A stretch of 64,000 bases of DNA, from positions 248,001 to 312,000 of the forward strand of contig NZ_AP018222.1 in assembly GCF_002368035.1 (NCBI RefSeq), read 5' to 3'. How positions within the stretch are numbered: position 1 is the first letter of the stretch; every line of letters starts with the position of its first letter. A program made the position numbers and the translations under genes. Source of the stretch: Nostoc linckia NIES-25 (GTDB taxonomy: Bacteria; Cyanobacteriota; Cyanobacteriia; Cyanobacteriales; Nostocaceae). The notes under the pieces are model-generated. The model did not search any database. It was not told the origin of the DNA and saw only the letters and a program-made list of their open reading frames with translations. This document shows, piece by piece, positions 17,861-26,489 of the stretch.

Positions 17861-18103
17861 AGGATGATTTAGCGATCGGCACAATAGTTATTTAATAGTT
17901 TATTAGTAATATAGCTAATTGCTAATTAAATTTAATCAAACCCTCAACGGCCAATGCCAAATCCCATCCCCTTTCATACTATTTCACGAAATACCTGTTA
18001 GTGCGATCGCTCTCCACCGACTTTAATGCAGCTCAAGTAGAATTGCAATTTGGTCGCTGAATCGGCAGTTAGATAAGTATTTGTACTAATTTTTACTCGT
18101 AGA

Positions 18104-18541
18104 TTATTTACAGTGTTTTTTAAGAAGAGATGTAGCCAGTTTAAAACTATTAGGTTGAGTTTGTACTGCATAAGCTTCTCTTTCTAAATCTTGCCTGTGG
18201 ATATCGCTATAGTGCATAAAAAACGGTCGAGCATAATTGATAGGCTGAATATCTAAACCTAAGGTTTTTATTTTTCCTTTTCCCGCACATACTTGTGCGG
18301 CATGAATAGCTTCGTGAATTATGGTTTGAGTACCGATTTGTAGGTCAAATACTACTGGATTAATCCAAATTTTTTTGTTAGCTTCCTGTAATAATCCATA
18401 AGCACCCCGTTTAGGCGGTAGCTGAATTATTACCTGAAACCCAAATTTTTCTAATTGATTTTTTAAATCGAGAAATTTTTGTTCAGGGGTAGTTGCCTGA
18501 GAAAGTAATAATAAAGAATTTAACAGTACAGTTTCTATCAT
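18104..18541 (-). CDS. Small secreted HExxH putative zinc protein
   Basis: 145 residues. The N-terminus is a probable signal peptide (MIETVLLNSLLLLSQA). The motif HEAIH (IIHEAIHAAQVC) fits the zinc-binding HExxH of metallopeptidases, with a downstream LEREAYAVQ glutamate that could be a third ligand, as in gluzincin-like proteins. Two Cys flank the region (CAGKG and the C-terminal KKHCK). I do not recognise a named family; similar small HEAxH proteins occur widely in cyanobacteria. An operator-like TTTATAGTTATTAA lies just 6 bases before the start. Confidence 0.7.
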   Translation of the reverse strand: MIETVLLNSLLLLSQATTPEQKFLDLKNQLEKFGFQVIIQLPPKRGAYGLLQEANKKIWINPVVFDLQIGTQTIIHEAIHAAQVCAGKGKIKTLGLDIQPINYARPFFMHYSDIHRQDLEREAYAVQTQPNSFKLATSLLKKHCK

Positions 18542-18654
18542 TAAAATTTATAGTTATTAAGATATTTTCATCATTCATTATCATATAACAATCTTAAGTA
18601 ATTCGTGAGATGCAAGATACCCTACTTATTTAAGAAGTAAGGTATCTGTCAATA

Positions 18655-18715
18655 CTTGTCGGTTAAAGGGGAAAGAAAAAACCTTTACCCTTTACCCTTT
18701 AACCTTTTACCCAAA
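18655..18715. repeat. Hairpin repeat after transketolase-like gene
   Basis: GGTTAAAGGGGAAAG (18661-18675) faces CTTTACCCTTTACCCTTTAACC (paired as short units to 18712). It lies downstream of the minus-strand transketolase gene and could terminate its transcript. Same sequence class as the other polypurine hairpins. Confidence 0.5.
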
Positions 18716-18784
18716 TCAAATTCCGAGTTAAAAATCCACAAAGCGTGCAGTATTGGGGTATCTATGAATTTTGGCGATCGCCAA

Positions 18785-20698
18785 TTATTTCACTAAATCC
18801 TTCACCTTGTTCATAATACTCACTGGGTCAATTCCTTGATGTGGAAATTGCTCCCACAAACCGCCGCAGCCTTCTTTATGAGTACCAAGATAAGCATATT
18901 TGGGAGTAAAACCACGCTCTAATAACCAACTACCAAATCGGCTGCCTAATCCAGTGCGACGATTAAAGGACTCGACCACAAGTAAAAAGGGAGCTTTACC
19001 AATTTTTGCCATCGTTTCTTCATCAATGACATTTAAAGTTGGTTTGTTGATTAAACCTATATCTAAACCTTCTTGTTTGAGACGCTCAACTGCATCGAGG
19101 GCGCGATATAGAGCATCACCAAAGCTAATAATGTAGCCTTGGGTTCCTTCTCGAATTACTTCATCTTTCCCAGGAACAAATTTATAGTCACTACCAAAAA
19201 ATTCATGACCATTATTGTCGAGAATTAATGGTACTTTAGAACGGGTGGAGAAAATAAACCGCAGCCCAGGCTCAAAGAACGCAGATTCTACACAGGCTTT
19301 CATCTGATTAGCATCAGAGGGAAAATAAAGACGTGTTTGATAACCATCATCCAAACCATTGTCAGCGAACATATTATTTAAACCGAAGTGGCAGGTATTA
19401 TCTGCCATATCATCGATACCTGCATGAGAAAAATGACAAAGCACATTCGAGTAGTTCAACCGCGCCATCGTAATCTCTGAAATACACATTTCTAAGAAAG
19501 CGCTAAAGGTTGCAAAAATACCTTGTTTTCCTGATTCCATTCCAAATCCAGCAGCAGCAGAAAAGTTGCTCCGTTCCATAATGCCAGAGGAAATAAAAAT
19601 TTCTGGGTATGCATCGTGAATTTTCTTCAGTCCGCACGAACCTTCAAGATCGCTATCGATGACTCTGACATTTTCCTTGCGCTCTACTTCACTGAGGCGA
19701 CTTAAGACAGCAACCATCGCATCGCCAAACACGTTGCGATTAGCATCCCATTTGTCACTCGAACCGAGAAAAGTGTAGGTTTGTTTCGGTTTTTGAATAC
19801 TCTTGATGTACTCGACAGCAGCAATTTGTCCCCGTGATTCGAGATATTGAATTGCTAAATCTACAGAAATCACATCATGACCGTGAGTAGAGCCTTCTAA
19901 CCCTGCAATACCAGGGCACATGGGGCGTTTATTAATAATGGCAACTGGGCCGGGAGTATTCACAGCTTCGTAAATCCGATGGTATAGGTCGTCTATGTCT
20001 TCCCCATTTCCTTCGAGTATCCTCAATCCATGTCCTTGTAAGGTTTTGGCGACACTGAAACCAGGGAGATATTTTGAAGGATGTCCGGCGATCGTCACAT
20101 CGTTATCATCAATGATGAGTTTGACGTTAAGATGTTGAGCGACAGCCAAGCGAGCAGCTTCAGCATCGTTGCCTTCTTGCTGGGAACCATCGGAACCAAG
20201 ACAGAAAACTACTTTACCTGGATTTGCCATTGCCACACCATTGACGTAAGGCCACATGTGTCCTAGTCGTCCAGAACTAAATTTGACGCCAGGAGTTAGC
20301 CCTAATTCTGGATGTCCTGGTAAGCCGGAGTGTGCTTGGCGATAGTGTAGGAGTTGCTCGCTTGGTAAGTCGCCGTGCAAAGCTGCCATTAGATACTGAG
20401 TTGCAACTCGATGTCCAGCCTCATCAAAGAAAATCGGCACAAACTTATTGGGTACTGAATTAAACAAGGCATCAAGTACGATCGCCTCTGGTACTGTGTC
20501 ATAAGGCCCCCCAGTATGGCCGCCTACCCCCGTAGCAGCGCCGGTGGCTGTAAAAAACACGATCGCATCACGGCACAGTTGAATGTTTGCTTTTAGGTTC
20601 TCTCGTTGCTCCAAGGTAAGAGTTGCATTTGCCAGATCGAGAACTACTGGTTTGTAAGCACTCAAATTAATGGGAAATTGAACGTTAGTAACAGTCAT
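18785..20698 (-). CDS. Transketolase-like TPP enzyme
   Basis: 637-residue thiamine-diphosphate enzyme with the three transketolase domains. The TPP/Mg motif is LGSDGSQQEGNDAEAARLAV followed by IIDDNDVTI. The N-terminal GATGVGGHTGGPYDTVPE segment and the mid-region SAAAGFGMESGKQGIFATFSAF support the call. It differs from the housekeeping Calvin-cycle transketolase pattern (for example DNxxISIDG), so it is probably a second, specialised transketolase or related phosphosugar enzyme. It is divergent from a DeoR-family gene whose product class senses sugar phosphates, which suggests inducible use of an exogenous sugar or polyol. Exact substrate unknown. Confidence 0.88.
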   Translation of the reverse strand: MTVTNVQFPINLSAYKPVVLDLANATLTLEQRENLKANIQLCRDAIVFFTATGAATGVGGHTGGPYDTVPEAIVLDALFNSVPNKFVPIFFDEAGHRVATQYLMAALHGDLPSEQLLHYRQAHSGLPGHPELGLTPGVKFSSGRLGHMWPYVNGVAMANPGKVVFCLGSDGSQQEGNDAEAARLAVAQHLNVKLIIDDNDVTIAGHPSKYLPGFSVAKTLQGHGLRILEGNGEDIDDLYHRIYEAVNTPGPVAIINKRPMCPGIAGLEGSTHGHDVISVDLAIQYLESRGQIAAVEYIKSIQKPKQTYTFLGSSDKWDANRNVFGDAMVAVLSRLSEVERKENVRVIDSDLEGSCGLKKIHDAYPEIFISSGIMERSNFSAAAGFGMESGKQGIFATFSAFLEMCISEITMARLNYSNVLCHFSHAGIDDMADNTCHFGLNNMFADNGLDDGYQTRLYFPSDANQMKACVESAFFEPGLRFIFSTRSKVPLILDNNGHEFFGSDYKFVPGKDEVIREGTQGYIISFGDALYRALDAVERLKQEGLDIGLINKPTLNVIDEETMAKIGKAPFLLVVESFNRRTGLGSRFGSWLLERGFTPKYAYLGTHKEGCGGLWEQFPHQGIDPVSIMNKVKDLVK

Positions 20699-20777
20699 AA
20701 TTTATTCCTGGGAATTTAGAAAGGGCAATGGCATTTGGAAACTTGCAAAAAATCAGAAATTGAGGCAAGAGCTATCC

Positions 20778-20913
20778 CAATACGGTTCAGTTAACGTGTT
20801 TATTCCTCGAAGATTCCCCCAACCCCCCGATAAATTGGGGGACTTACAACCCTCTTTTACCCCCTTAAAAAGGGGGTCGCCGTAGGCGGGGGGATCTTAA
20901 CCGAACCGTATTG
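20778..20913. repeat. Fold-back element with CAATACGGTT ends
   Basis: Ends CAATACGGTTCAGTTAA (20778-20794) and TTAACCGAACCGTATTG (20897-20913) pair at 16 of 17 positions. Inside are CCCCCAACCCCC and the hairpin CCCCCTTAAAAAGGGGG. Fragments of the same element lie in the 8276-8882 gap. Non-coding, MITE-like. Confidence 0.7.
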
Positions 20914-21076
20914 ACAGCAATCCGACCGCTTTTGTTCAATAAAGCAGGCTATGAAAAGTCATTGAAAATGCAGCTAAGATTGTTAAATCTCGCTTGCACG
21001 AATGTGCTTGAATTTATTTAAAATTTGTGAGAAACATGCACTAACCTGCATACCTATGAGTATAAACTCACAAACG

Positions 21077-21105
21077 TGCAATTTCAAGATTAAATATGCA
21101 ATTTC
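21077..21105. promoter_or_regulatory. Candidate DeoR-family operator: direct repeats of TGCAATTTC
   Basis: TGCAATTTC occurs at 21077-21085 and again at 21097-21105, exactly 20 bp apart (two helical turns), 14 bases before the deoR-type start. Further TGCA-containing sites lie upstream (GCACGAATGTGC near 20996, ATGCACTAACCTGCAT near 21034). DeoR-family repressors often bind repeated short sites in the divergent promoter; this is inference from spacing and position. Confidence 0.45.
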
Positions 21106-21118
21106 CGGAAAATAAATT

Positions 21119-21874
21119 ATGCTAACTGCGGAGCGACGACAATTTATCCTAGAGATTCTGCGGCGTGACAAAAAGGTGCTGTCATCGGAACTGAGTGCGG
21201 TTTTAAAGGTTTCTGAGGATACGATTCGCCGGGATTTGCGGGAATTAGCCGAATCAGGCTTATTGCAACGCGTTCATGGGGGGGCACTTCTAATTTCGCC
21301 AGCGATCGCTTCTTATGCCGATCGCCAAAAGCAAGCGCCGCAAGAAAAAAAAGCGATCGCCCGTGCAGCTGCCAAACTAGTCTCTCCAGGGCAGGTGGTA
21401 ATTTTAGATGGAGGCACTACAACTCTCCAAGTAGCCCGTCATTTGCCTTTGGAATTGCAAGCGACAATTGTCACAAACAGCCCTCCCATTGCTGTAGCCT
21501 TAGCAGAACATCCCCATATAGAAGTTGTAATGTTAGGCGGAAAACTCTACAAAAAAGCTTTGGTAAATGTCGGTGCTACTACAGTTGAGGCATTACGGAT
21601 GATTCGTGCAGATTTGTGCATGTTGGGAGTGTGTAGCGTACATCCAGAATTTGGAATTAGCGTACAGAACTTGGACGAAGCGCATGTCAAACGAGCGATG
21701 ATTGCTGGTGCGGCGGAGGTAGTTGGATTAGCCACAGAGGAGAAGTTAGACACTGCTGCTCCTTATGTTGTGGAATCGATTCATGCCCTAACTTACCTGG
21801 TAACTGCACCAACTGTATCAGATCGGATAGTAAGTTCTTACAAAGCTTTGGGTTTGGCGATCGTTCGTGAGTAA
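21119..21874 (+). CDS. DeoR-family transcriptional regulator
   Basis: 251 residues. The N-terminal helix-turn-helix (RRQFILEILRRDKKVLSSEL...VSEDTIRRDLRELAESGLL) with the DeoR signature is followed by the sugar-phosphate sensor domain (RAAAKLVSPGQVVILDGGTTTLQVARHLP, VTNSPPIAVALAEHP). It is transcribed divergently from the transketolase-like gene, and the 420-bp region between them carries repeated TGCA-type sites. The most natural reading is a repressor of that gene, and of itself, released by a phosphorylated sugar. Confidence 0.94.
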   Translation: MLTAERRQFILEILRRDKKVLSSELSAVLKVSEDTIRRDLRELAESGLLQRVHGGALLISPAIASYADRQKQAPQEKKAIARAAAKLVSPGQVVILDGGTTTLQVARHLPLELQATIVTNSPPIAVALAEHPHIEVVMLGGKLYKKALVNVGATTVEALRMIRADLCMLGVCSVHPEFGISVQNLDEAHVKRAMIAGAAEVVGLATEEKLDTAAPYVVESIHALTYLVTAPTVSDRIVSSYKALGLAIVRE

Positions 21875-22187
21875 ATAAGGGAACTGGAAAAAATAAATAA
21901 TAGGTTTAGGTGGTTGAGTGTTGACTGACACCGTTTGCGAAATATTTCTTAATGCTGGAAATGCTTGTGCTGTCGTGGAAGCCTGCCAACGAAAGTTTCC
22001 AAAAACCACCCTTCCAATGAATTCGCCAATGGTATCTTCGCTACTTTCCCCCATCAAGGAAGCTTGACTAGCTAACGATGTCAACCTCCTCAATGGTGGG
22101 CGGCTAGGCAAAAAGCTCGGAAGTCTTTTCCATCAGCGCGGTGCCTTCAATTCATGGGCAGGCAGCCAGCAGGCGAGCCAATCAGGC
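21875..22187. other. Spacer at boundary of GC-rich island
   Basis: 313 bp between the deoR-type gene and the aldo/keto reductase gene. Composition rises toward the GC-rich side. A 97-residue minus-strand frame (21818-22111) overlaps the deoR-type gene end, has no recognised motif or clear ribosome site and was not called. Possibly junk at the border of an acquired segment. Confidence 0.4.
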
Positions 22188-23027
22188 TTACAGCATGGGA
22201 AGCACGTGGGGACGAGATCCGGTCGGGAAGGCTGCGTCGATTCGATCGAGTTCGGTTTGGGTCAGATTGAGTTCCCCGGCTCCCGCGTTTTCAGCGGCGT
22301 GTTCGGGGTTGGATGCTTTGGGGATTGCGAAGAGCGAGGAATGCCGCACCAGAAATCGGAGCGCGACTTGGCGAGGGGTGGCGTTATGGGCGGCGGCGAT
22401 TTCCTGTAGTACGCGACCTGCGGTTGTGCGCGAGCTGGGAAAATCCCCATGACCGAAGGGGCTGTATGCGACTACGGCGACCCCATGCTTCTCACACCAG
22501 GGCATCACAGCGTGTTCGATCGCTCTCTCTTTCAAATGGTAAAGGACTTGATTGCAGACGAGAGAACCCTCGCCAGCGATCTTCTGGACTGCTTCAAGGT
22601 CAGGCACATCGAAGTTGCTCACGCCCCAGCAGAGAATCTTCCCCTCATGCTGAAGCTGCTCGAAGGCAGCGATCGTCTCCTCCAGTGGGTGTTGACCGCG
22701 CCAGTGCAACAGATAACAGTCCAGCCGATCGGTATGAAGTCGAGCGAGGGATTTCTCGCAGGCTACGATCGTCCCTTTGCGAGAAGCATTTCCAGGAAGA
22801 ACCTTGGAAACCAGGAAAACCCGATCGCGTCGTCCAGCGATCGCCTCGGCGACTACCTCCTCGGCGCTGCCGTACATCTCGGCCGTGTCGATATGGGTCA
22901 TACCGAGATCGAGTCCTTGGCGCAAAGCGGCGATCGCAGAGGCGCGGTCACCGTTGTCGATGTACCAGGTTCCTTGACCGATCGCTGCCACCTCGCGCTG
23001 CGTGGAACCAAATCGATGCTGTTCCAT
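22188..23027 (-). CDS. Aldo/keto reductase
   Basis: 279-residue NADPH-dependent (beta/alpha)8 oxidoreductase. The catalytic tetrad is visible: Asp in HIDTAEMYG, Tyr in the same motif, Lys in FLVSKV and His in YLLHWRG. The WGVSNFD segment and the C-terminal IPKASNPEHAAENAGA cofactor loop are typical. It resembles the small bacterial reductases that reduce methylglyoxal and other carbonyls. The gene is clearly GC-richer (about 55-58% in sample lines) than its neighbours and contains nine CGATCG hexamers in 840 bp, so it was probably acquired from another HIP1-rich cyanobacterium. The PfpI-like gene follows upstream, 30 bp apart. Confidence 0.94.
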   Translation of the reverse strand: MEQHRFGSTQREVAAIGQGTWYIDNGDRASAIAALRQGLDLGMTHIDTAEMYGSAEEVVAEAIAGRRDRVFLVSKVLPGNASRKGTIVACEKSLARLHTDRLDCYLLHWRGQHPLEETIAAFEQLQHEGKILCWGVSNFDVPDLEAVQKIAGEGSLVCNQVLYHLKERAIEHAVMPWCEKHGVAVVAYSPFGHGDFPSSRTTAGRVLQEIAAAHNATPRQVALRFLVRHSSLFAIPKASNPEHAAENAGAGELNLTQTELDRIDAAFPTGSRPHVLPML

Positions 23028-23057
23028 ACCTGTCCTCCTGATTAACGCTCCGAGTCC

Positions 23058-23621
23058 TCAGACTATCTGCCGTACCTGCCCTGCATGGCTGAACAGCTCG
23101 ATCGTTTCCCGGTTGAAGGCTGGGATGTCGTCTGGCTTGCGGCTCGACACGAGGTTGTTATCAACTACAACTTCCCGATCTACCCACTGGGCACCTGCGT
23201 TCTGGAGATCGGTCTTGAGCGACGGCCACGAGGTGAGCCTTCGTCCGCGCACCACATCTGCCTCGATCAGAGTCCAAGGTCCGTGGCAGATCGCCGCTAC
23301 CGGCTTGTTGGTATCGAAGAAGGACTTTATAAACTCGATCGCCTTAGCTTGAGTCCGAAGTTGATCTGGATTGGCAACACCACCGGGAAGCAGGAGGGCA
23401 TCATAGTCGGCTGGATTTACTCGATCGAGGGGGACATCTACCGGGAAAAAATCCCCTTTGTCAAAATGGTTCCAGCCCTGAACGCGATCGCTCTTAGGTG
23501 AAATAATGTGGGTTTGAGCACCTGCTGACTCAAGGGCTTGCTTTGGTTGAGTCATTTCAACTTGCTCAAAGCCATCTGTAACCAGAATGGCAACTTTTTT
23601 ATTTGTGAGTTCTTCTGTCAT
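23058..23621 (-). CDS. DJ-1/PfpI-family protein (stress protein / deglycase-like)
   Basis: 187 residues of the DJ-1/ThiJ/PfpI fold. The nucleophile elbow Cys is in AAICHGPW, preceded by the ALLLPGG motif, and the N-terminal KKVAILVTDGFEQVEM glutamate matches the family. Close relatives include general stress protein 18 and YhbO-type proteins, reported to act on glyoxal-modified molecules or in general stress. It is transcribed with the aldo/keto reductase (30 bp apart), and also shows raised GC and four CGATCG sites. Together they suggest a carbonyl-stress pair that moved as a unit. Confidence 0.93.
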   Translation of the reverse strand: MTEELTNKKVAILVTDGFEQVEMTQPKQALESAGAQTHIISPKSDRVQGWNHFDKGDFFPVDVPLDRVNPADYDALLLPGGVANPDQLRTQAKAIEFIKSFFDTNKPVAAICHGPWTLIEADVVRGRRLTSWPSLKTDLQNAGAQWVDREVVVDNNLVSSRKPDDIPAFNRETIELFSHAGQVRQIV

Positions 23622-23659
23622 CTCTACCTCCTAAAGTGTTGGCTAGTAGTTCGCCAAGG

Positions 23660-23745
23660 AAACTTGGCGGGGTAAAGGGTAAGGGGTAAGGGGGAAAGGT
23701 TTTAAATCCCTTACCCTTTTCCCTTTCCCCTTTCCCCAGCCCTCA
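23660..23745. repeat. Polypurine hairpin repeat
   Basis: GGGTAAAGGGTAAGGGGTAAG (in short units) faces CCCTTACCCTTTTCCC, forming an imperfect hairpin between the dehydrogenase and PfpI-like genes. It also marks the border between GC-rich and normal composition. Confidence 0.5.
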
Positions 23746-23804
23746 CCTAACAATTTTGGGTTGGCAGACTACTAGACTTGGTTTTTTCGTGTTCTTGTGG
23801 GGTT

Positions 23805-24983
23805 TTAGGCAGCCTGACCTGGCTTGAGCACGATCTTGATGCAGTTGTCCTTCTTGTGTTTAAAAATCTCGTAGCCGTGCGGTGCTTTCTCTAGCGGTAG
23901 ACGATGGGTGATTACAAAAGATGGGTCGATATCGCCATTTTGGACGCGATCGAGTAGCGGGCGCAGGTAACGATGAACGTGCGTTTGTCCGGTTTTAAAC
24001 GTCAAAGCTTTGTTCATGGCAGCACCCATCGGTATCTTGTCTAGAAAGCCGCCGTAAACACCAGGAATTGAAACAGTGCCACCTTTGCGACAGGCAACAA
24101 TCACTTGCCTTAGGGCAGTGGGTCGGTCAGTTTCCATACGCACGGCTTGCTTTACCTGGTCGTAAAACGCATCAGGACCCGTACCGTGGGCTTCCATTCC
24201 CACAGCATCCATGCAAGCATCGGGGCCGCGACCACCCGTCATTTCTTTCAATGCTTCACCCACCTCGACTTCCTCATAGTTAAGGACTTCTGCCTTGCCG
24301 TCTTTCGCCATCTGTAGGCGTTCGGGAACTCGATCGATTGCAATGACGCGCTCGGCACCTAGCATATATGCACTTCTAATGGCAAACTGTCCGACTGGAC
24401 CGCAGCCCCAGATCGCTACAGTATCTCCTGGCTGGATATCGCAGTTTTCCGCTGCCATATAGCCAGTGGGGAAGATATCCGTCAGAAACAGGACTTGTTC
24501 GTCTGTTAGTCCATCAGGAATCTTGAATAAACCGACATCGGCAAAGGGAACGCGGGCATATTCAGCTTGACCTCCAGCATAGCCACCCATCATATGGGAG
24601 TAGCCGAAAAGACCAGATGGGGAATGACCCATGAGTTTTTCCGGTATCCAGCCGTTGGGGTTGGAGTTATCGCACAGCGACCACAAATCTTTTTGACAAA
24701 AGAAACACGAGCCGCAGGAAATGGTAAAGGGGACGACAACGCGATCGCCTATCTTCACATTCTTGACGGCACTACCTAGCTCGACGACCTCCCCCATAAA
24801 TTCATGACCAAGGATGTCGCCCTTTTCCATCGTGGGGATGTAACCGTCATAAAGATGTAAATCAGAACCGCAAATCGCCGTTGACGTGATTTTAACAATC
24901 GCATCACGCGGATTGATGATTTTTGGATCGGGTACTGTATCAACTCGTACATCGTTAGCGCCGTGCCAGCAAACTGCTTTCAT
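23805..24983 (-). CDS. Zinc-dependent alcohol/formaldehyde-type dehydrogenase, copy 1
   Basis: 392-residue medium-chain dehydrogenase. Catalytic zinc ligands are in CGSDLH and GHEFMGEVVE; the structural-zinc lobe has CGSCFFCQKDLWSLC. The Rossmann motif is WGCGPVGQFAIRSA. The insertions match the glutathione-independent formaldehyde dehydrogenase-like subgroup common in bacteria. It is a tandem duplicate of the gene at 25213-26382, with most motifs identical. Both lie in a run of carbonyl- and stress-related genes. A role in detoxifying aldehydes is likely; the specific substrate cannot be told. Confidence 0.93.
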   Translation of the reverse strand: MKAVCWHGANDVRVDTVPDPKIINPRDAIVKITSTAICGSDLHLYDGYIPTMEKGDILGHEFMGEVVELGSAVKNVKIGDRVVVPFTISCGSCFFCQKDLWSLCDNSNPNGWIPEKLMGHSPSGLFGYSHMMGGYAGGQAEYARVPFADVGLFKIPDGLTDEQVLFLTDIFPTGYMAAENCDIQPGDTVAIWGCGPVGQFAIRSAYMLGAERVIAIDRVPERLQMAKDGKAEVLNYEEVEVGEALKEMTGGRGPDACMDAVGMEAHGTGPDAFYDQVKQAVRMETDRPTALRQVIVACRKGGTVSIPGVYGGFLDKIPMGAAMNKALTFKTGQTHVHRYLRPLLDRVQNGDIDPSFVITHRLPLEKAPHGYEIFKHKKDNCIKIVLKPGQAA

Positions 24984-25006
24984 AATCTTTAACCTCCCTT
25001 TGGTTG

Positions 25007-25181
25007 ACCTTGGTCATTGGTCATTGGTCATTAGTTTTGGATAAATAATAAAGTGCAAAGTCGAGCTACTGCGTTCTTGTCGCCCTGCGTCGGAATCTTG
25101 TGGCCTTGAGCGGAGGTTTCCCACTATCAGAACTTTGTAACAAATGACTAATGACAAATAACTAATGACTAATGACAATAG
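25007..25181. repeat. STRR-type heptamer repeats between tandem dehydrogenases
   Basis: TTGGTCATTGGTCATTGGTCA-like heptamer units at 25007-25036, and complementary-type units (ACTAATGAC, ACAAATAACTAATGAC) at 25139-25181. Between them is a short unique stretch. These heptamer arrays are characteristic of Nostoc/Anabaena chromosomes and may form a hairpin. Confidence 0.65.
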
Positions 25182-25212
25182 CGCAATATGTAAGCGCATT
25201 AGCCTAGTTAAT

Positions 25213-26382
25213 TCAAGGCTGCAATCTAACTTTTATGCAATTGTCTTTTTTGTGCTTGAATAACTCAAAACCTTGCTTTGCTTCTGTGAGGGGCAAGTGA
25301 TGTGTGAATACAATAGATGGATCGACTTCACCTTTCAAAACGTAATCCAGCAAGATAGGCATATACTTCTGACCGAACATTTGTCCCATTCTGAAGGTCA
25401 TAGCTTTGTTCATGGCAGCACCCATTGGTATCTTGTCTACAAATGCACCATAAACACCCATGATTGAGAGAGTACCAGCTTTGCGACCGCTTACTATCAT
25501 TTGCCGCAGTACGTGGGGGCGATCTGTTTCTAAGCGAACTGCTTGCTTGGCTTCATCGTAGAATCCTTGTAGACCAGAGGCGTGGGCTTCTAGCCCCACT
25601 GCATCAATGCAAGCATCGGGGCCGCGTCCTCCGGTCATTTCTTTGAGTGCTTCCCCAGCATCAACTTCTTCATAGTTGATGACTTCTGCTTTGGCAAAAT
25701 CTTTAGCTAGTTGTAGCCGTTCGGGAAATCTGTCAATCCCAATGACGCGTTCTGCACCCAACAGATAAGCACTACGCATAGCAAACTGTCCAACCGGGCC
25801 GCAGCCCCAGACTGCTACGACATCTCCAGGCTTGATATTACATAAATCTGCACCCATGTAGCCAGTGGGGAAGGCATCAGAAATTGGTAGCAGCTTTTCG
25901 TCAGGAATATCTTTGGGAACTTTGATTGCACCCAAATCAGCAAAGGGTAAGCGCACGTATTCTGCAAAAGCACCTGCATAGCCACCAAAAGCGTGGGAGT
26001 AGCCATAAATGCCTGATGTAGAATAACCGTAGACTTTTTCTGCCATCCAAGCGTTGGGGTTAGAGTTATCGCACAATGACCACATTTGCCGATCGCAGTA
26101 GAAGCAACCGCCGCAACCAATCATTGAAGAAACAACTACGCGATCGCCTTTTTGCAATTTCTTGACTTCACTACCAATTTCAACGATTTCCCCCATAAAT
26201 TCGTGACCGATAATGTCACCGGGTTCCATCGTTGGGATGTAGCCATCGTAAATGTGCAAGTCAGAACCGCAGATTGTTGACGATGTGACTTTGAGAATAG
26301 CATCGCGGGGGTTAAGTATTTTGGGGTCTGGCACTGTTTCCACCCGCACATCGTTAGCGCCATACCAACAAACAGCTTTCAT
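25213..26382 (-). CDS. Zinc-dependent alcohol/formaldehyde-type dehydrogenase, copy 2
   Basis: 389-residue paralogue of the previous gene, with CGSDLHIYDG, GHEFMGEIVE, the four-Cys structural-zinc lobe CGGCFYCDRQMWSLC and WGCGPVGQFAMRSA. The two proteins align without large gaps along their length. The divergence is spread out, indicating an old duplication. It precedes copy 1 in the same direction and follows the SRPBCC gene with a 107-bp gap, so the three may be one transcript. The first gene of the run may be the stress-inducible one. Confidence 0.93.
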   Translation of the reverse strand: MKAVCWYGANDVRVETVPDPKILNPRDAILKVTSSTICGSDLHIYDGYIPTMEPGDIIGHEFMGEIVEIGSEVKKLQKGDRVVVSSMIGCGGCFYCDRQMWSLCDNSNPNAWMAEKVYGYSTSGIYGYSHAFGGYAGAFAEYVRLPFADLGAIKVPKDIPDEKLLPISDAFPTGYMGADLCNIKPGDVVAVWGCGPVGQFAMRSAYLLGAERVIGIDRFPERLQLAKDFAKAEVINYEEVDAGEALKEMTGGRGPDACIDAVGLEAHASGLQGFYDEAKQAVRLETDRPHVLRQMIVSGRKAGTLSIMGVYGAFVDKIPMGAAMNKAMTFRMGQMFGQKYMPILLDYVLKGEVDPSIVFTHHLPLTEAKQGFELFKHKKDNCIKVRLQP

Positions 26383-26489
26383 AGTTTATACCAATTTCCT
26401 AAAAGTTTGAAACAGATCCAAATTCATAAACCCTTGTCAAATCAGGATTTCTTAATTTTGAATTTTGAATTTTGAATTTTTAATTGGTA

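Noticed and set aside
18785..20698. Assignment as the housekeeping Calvin-cycle transketolase
   Set aside because: Length is close, but the sequence around the TPP site and the N-terminus differs from that type, and the DeoR neighbour suggests a special role.
21818..22111. 97-residue minus-strand frame
   Set aside because: Overlaps the end of the deoR-type gene, with no motif and no ribosome site.
22313..23045. Long plus-strand frames (242 and 198 residues)
   Set aside because: They are antisense to the aldo/keto reductase, which has all catalytic motifs; open frames on the other strand result from high GC.
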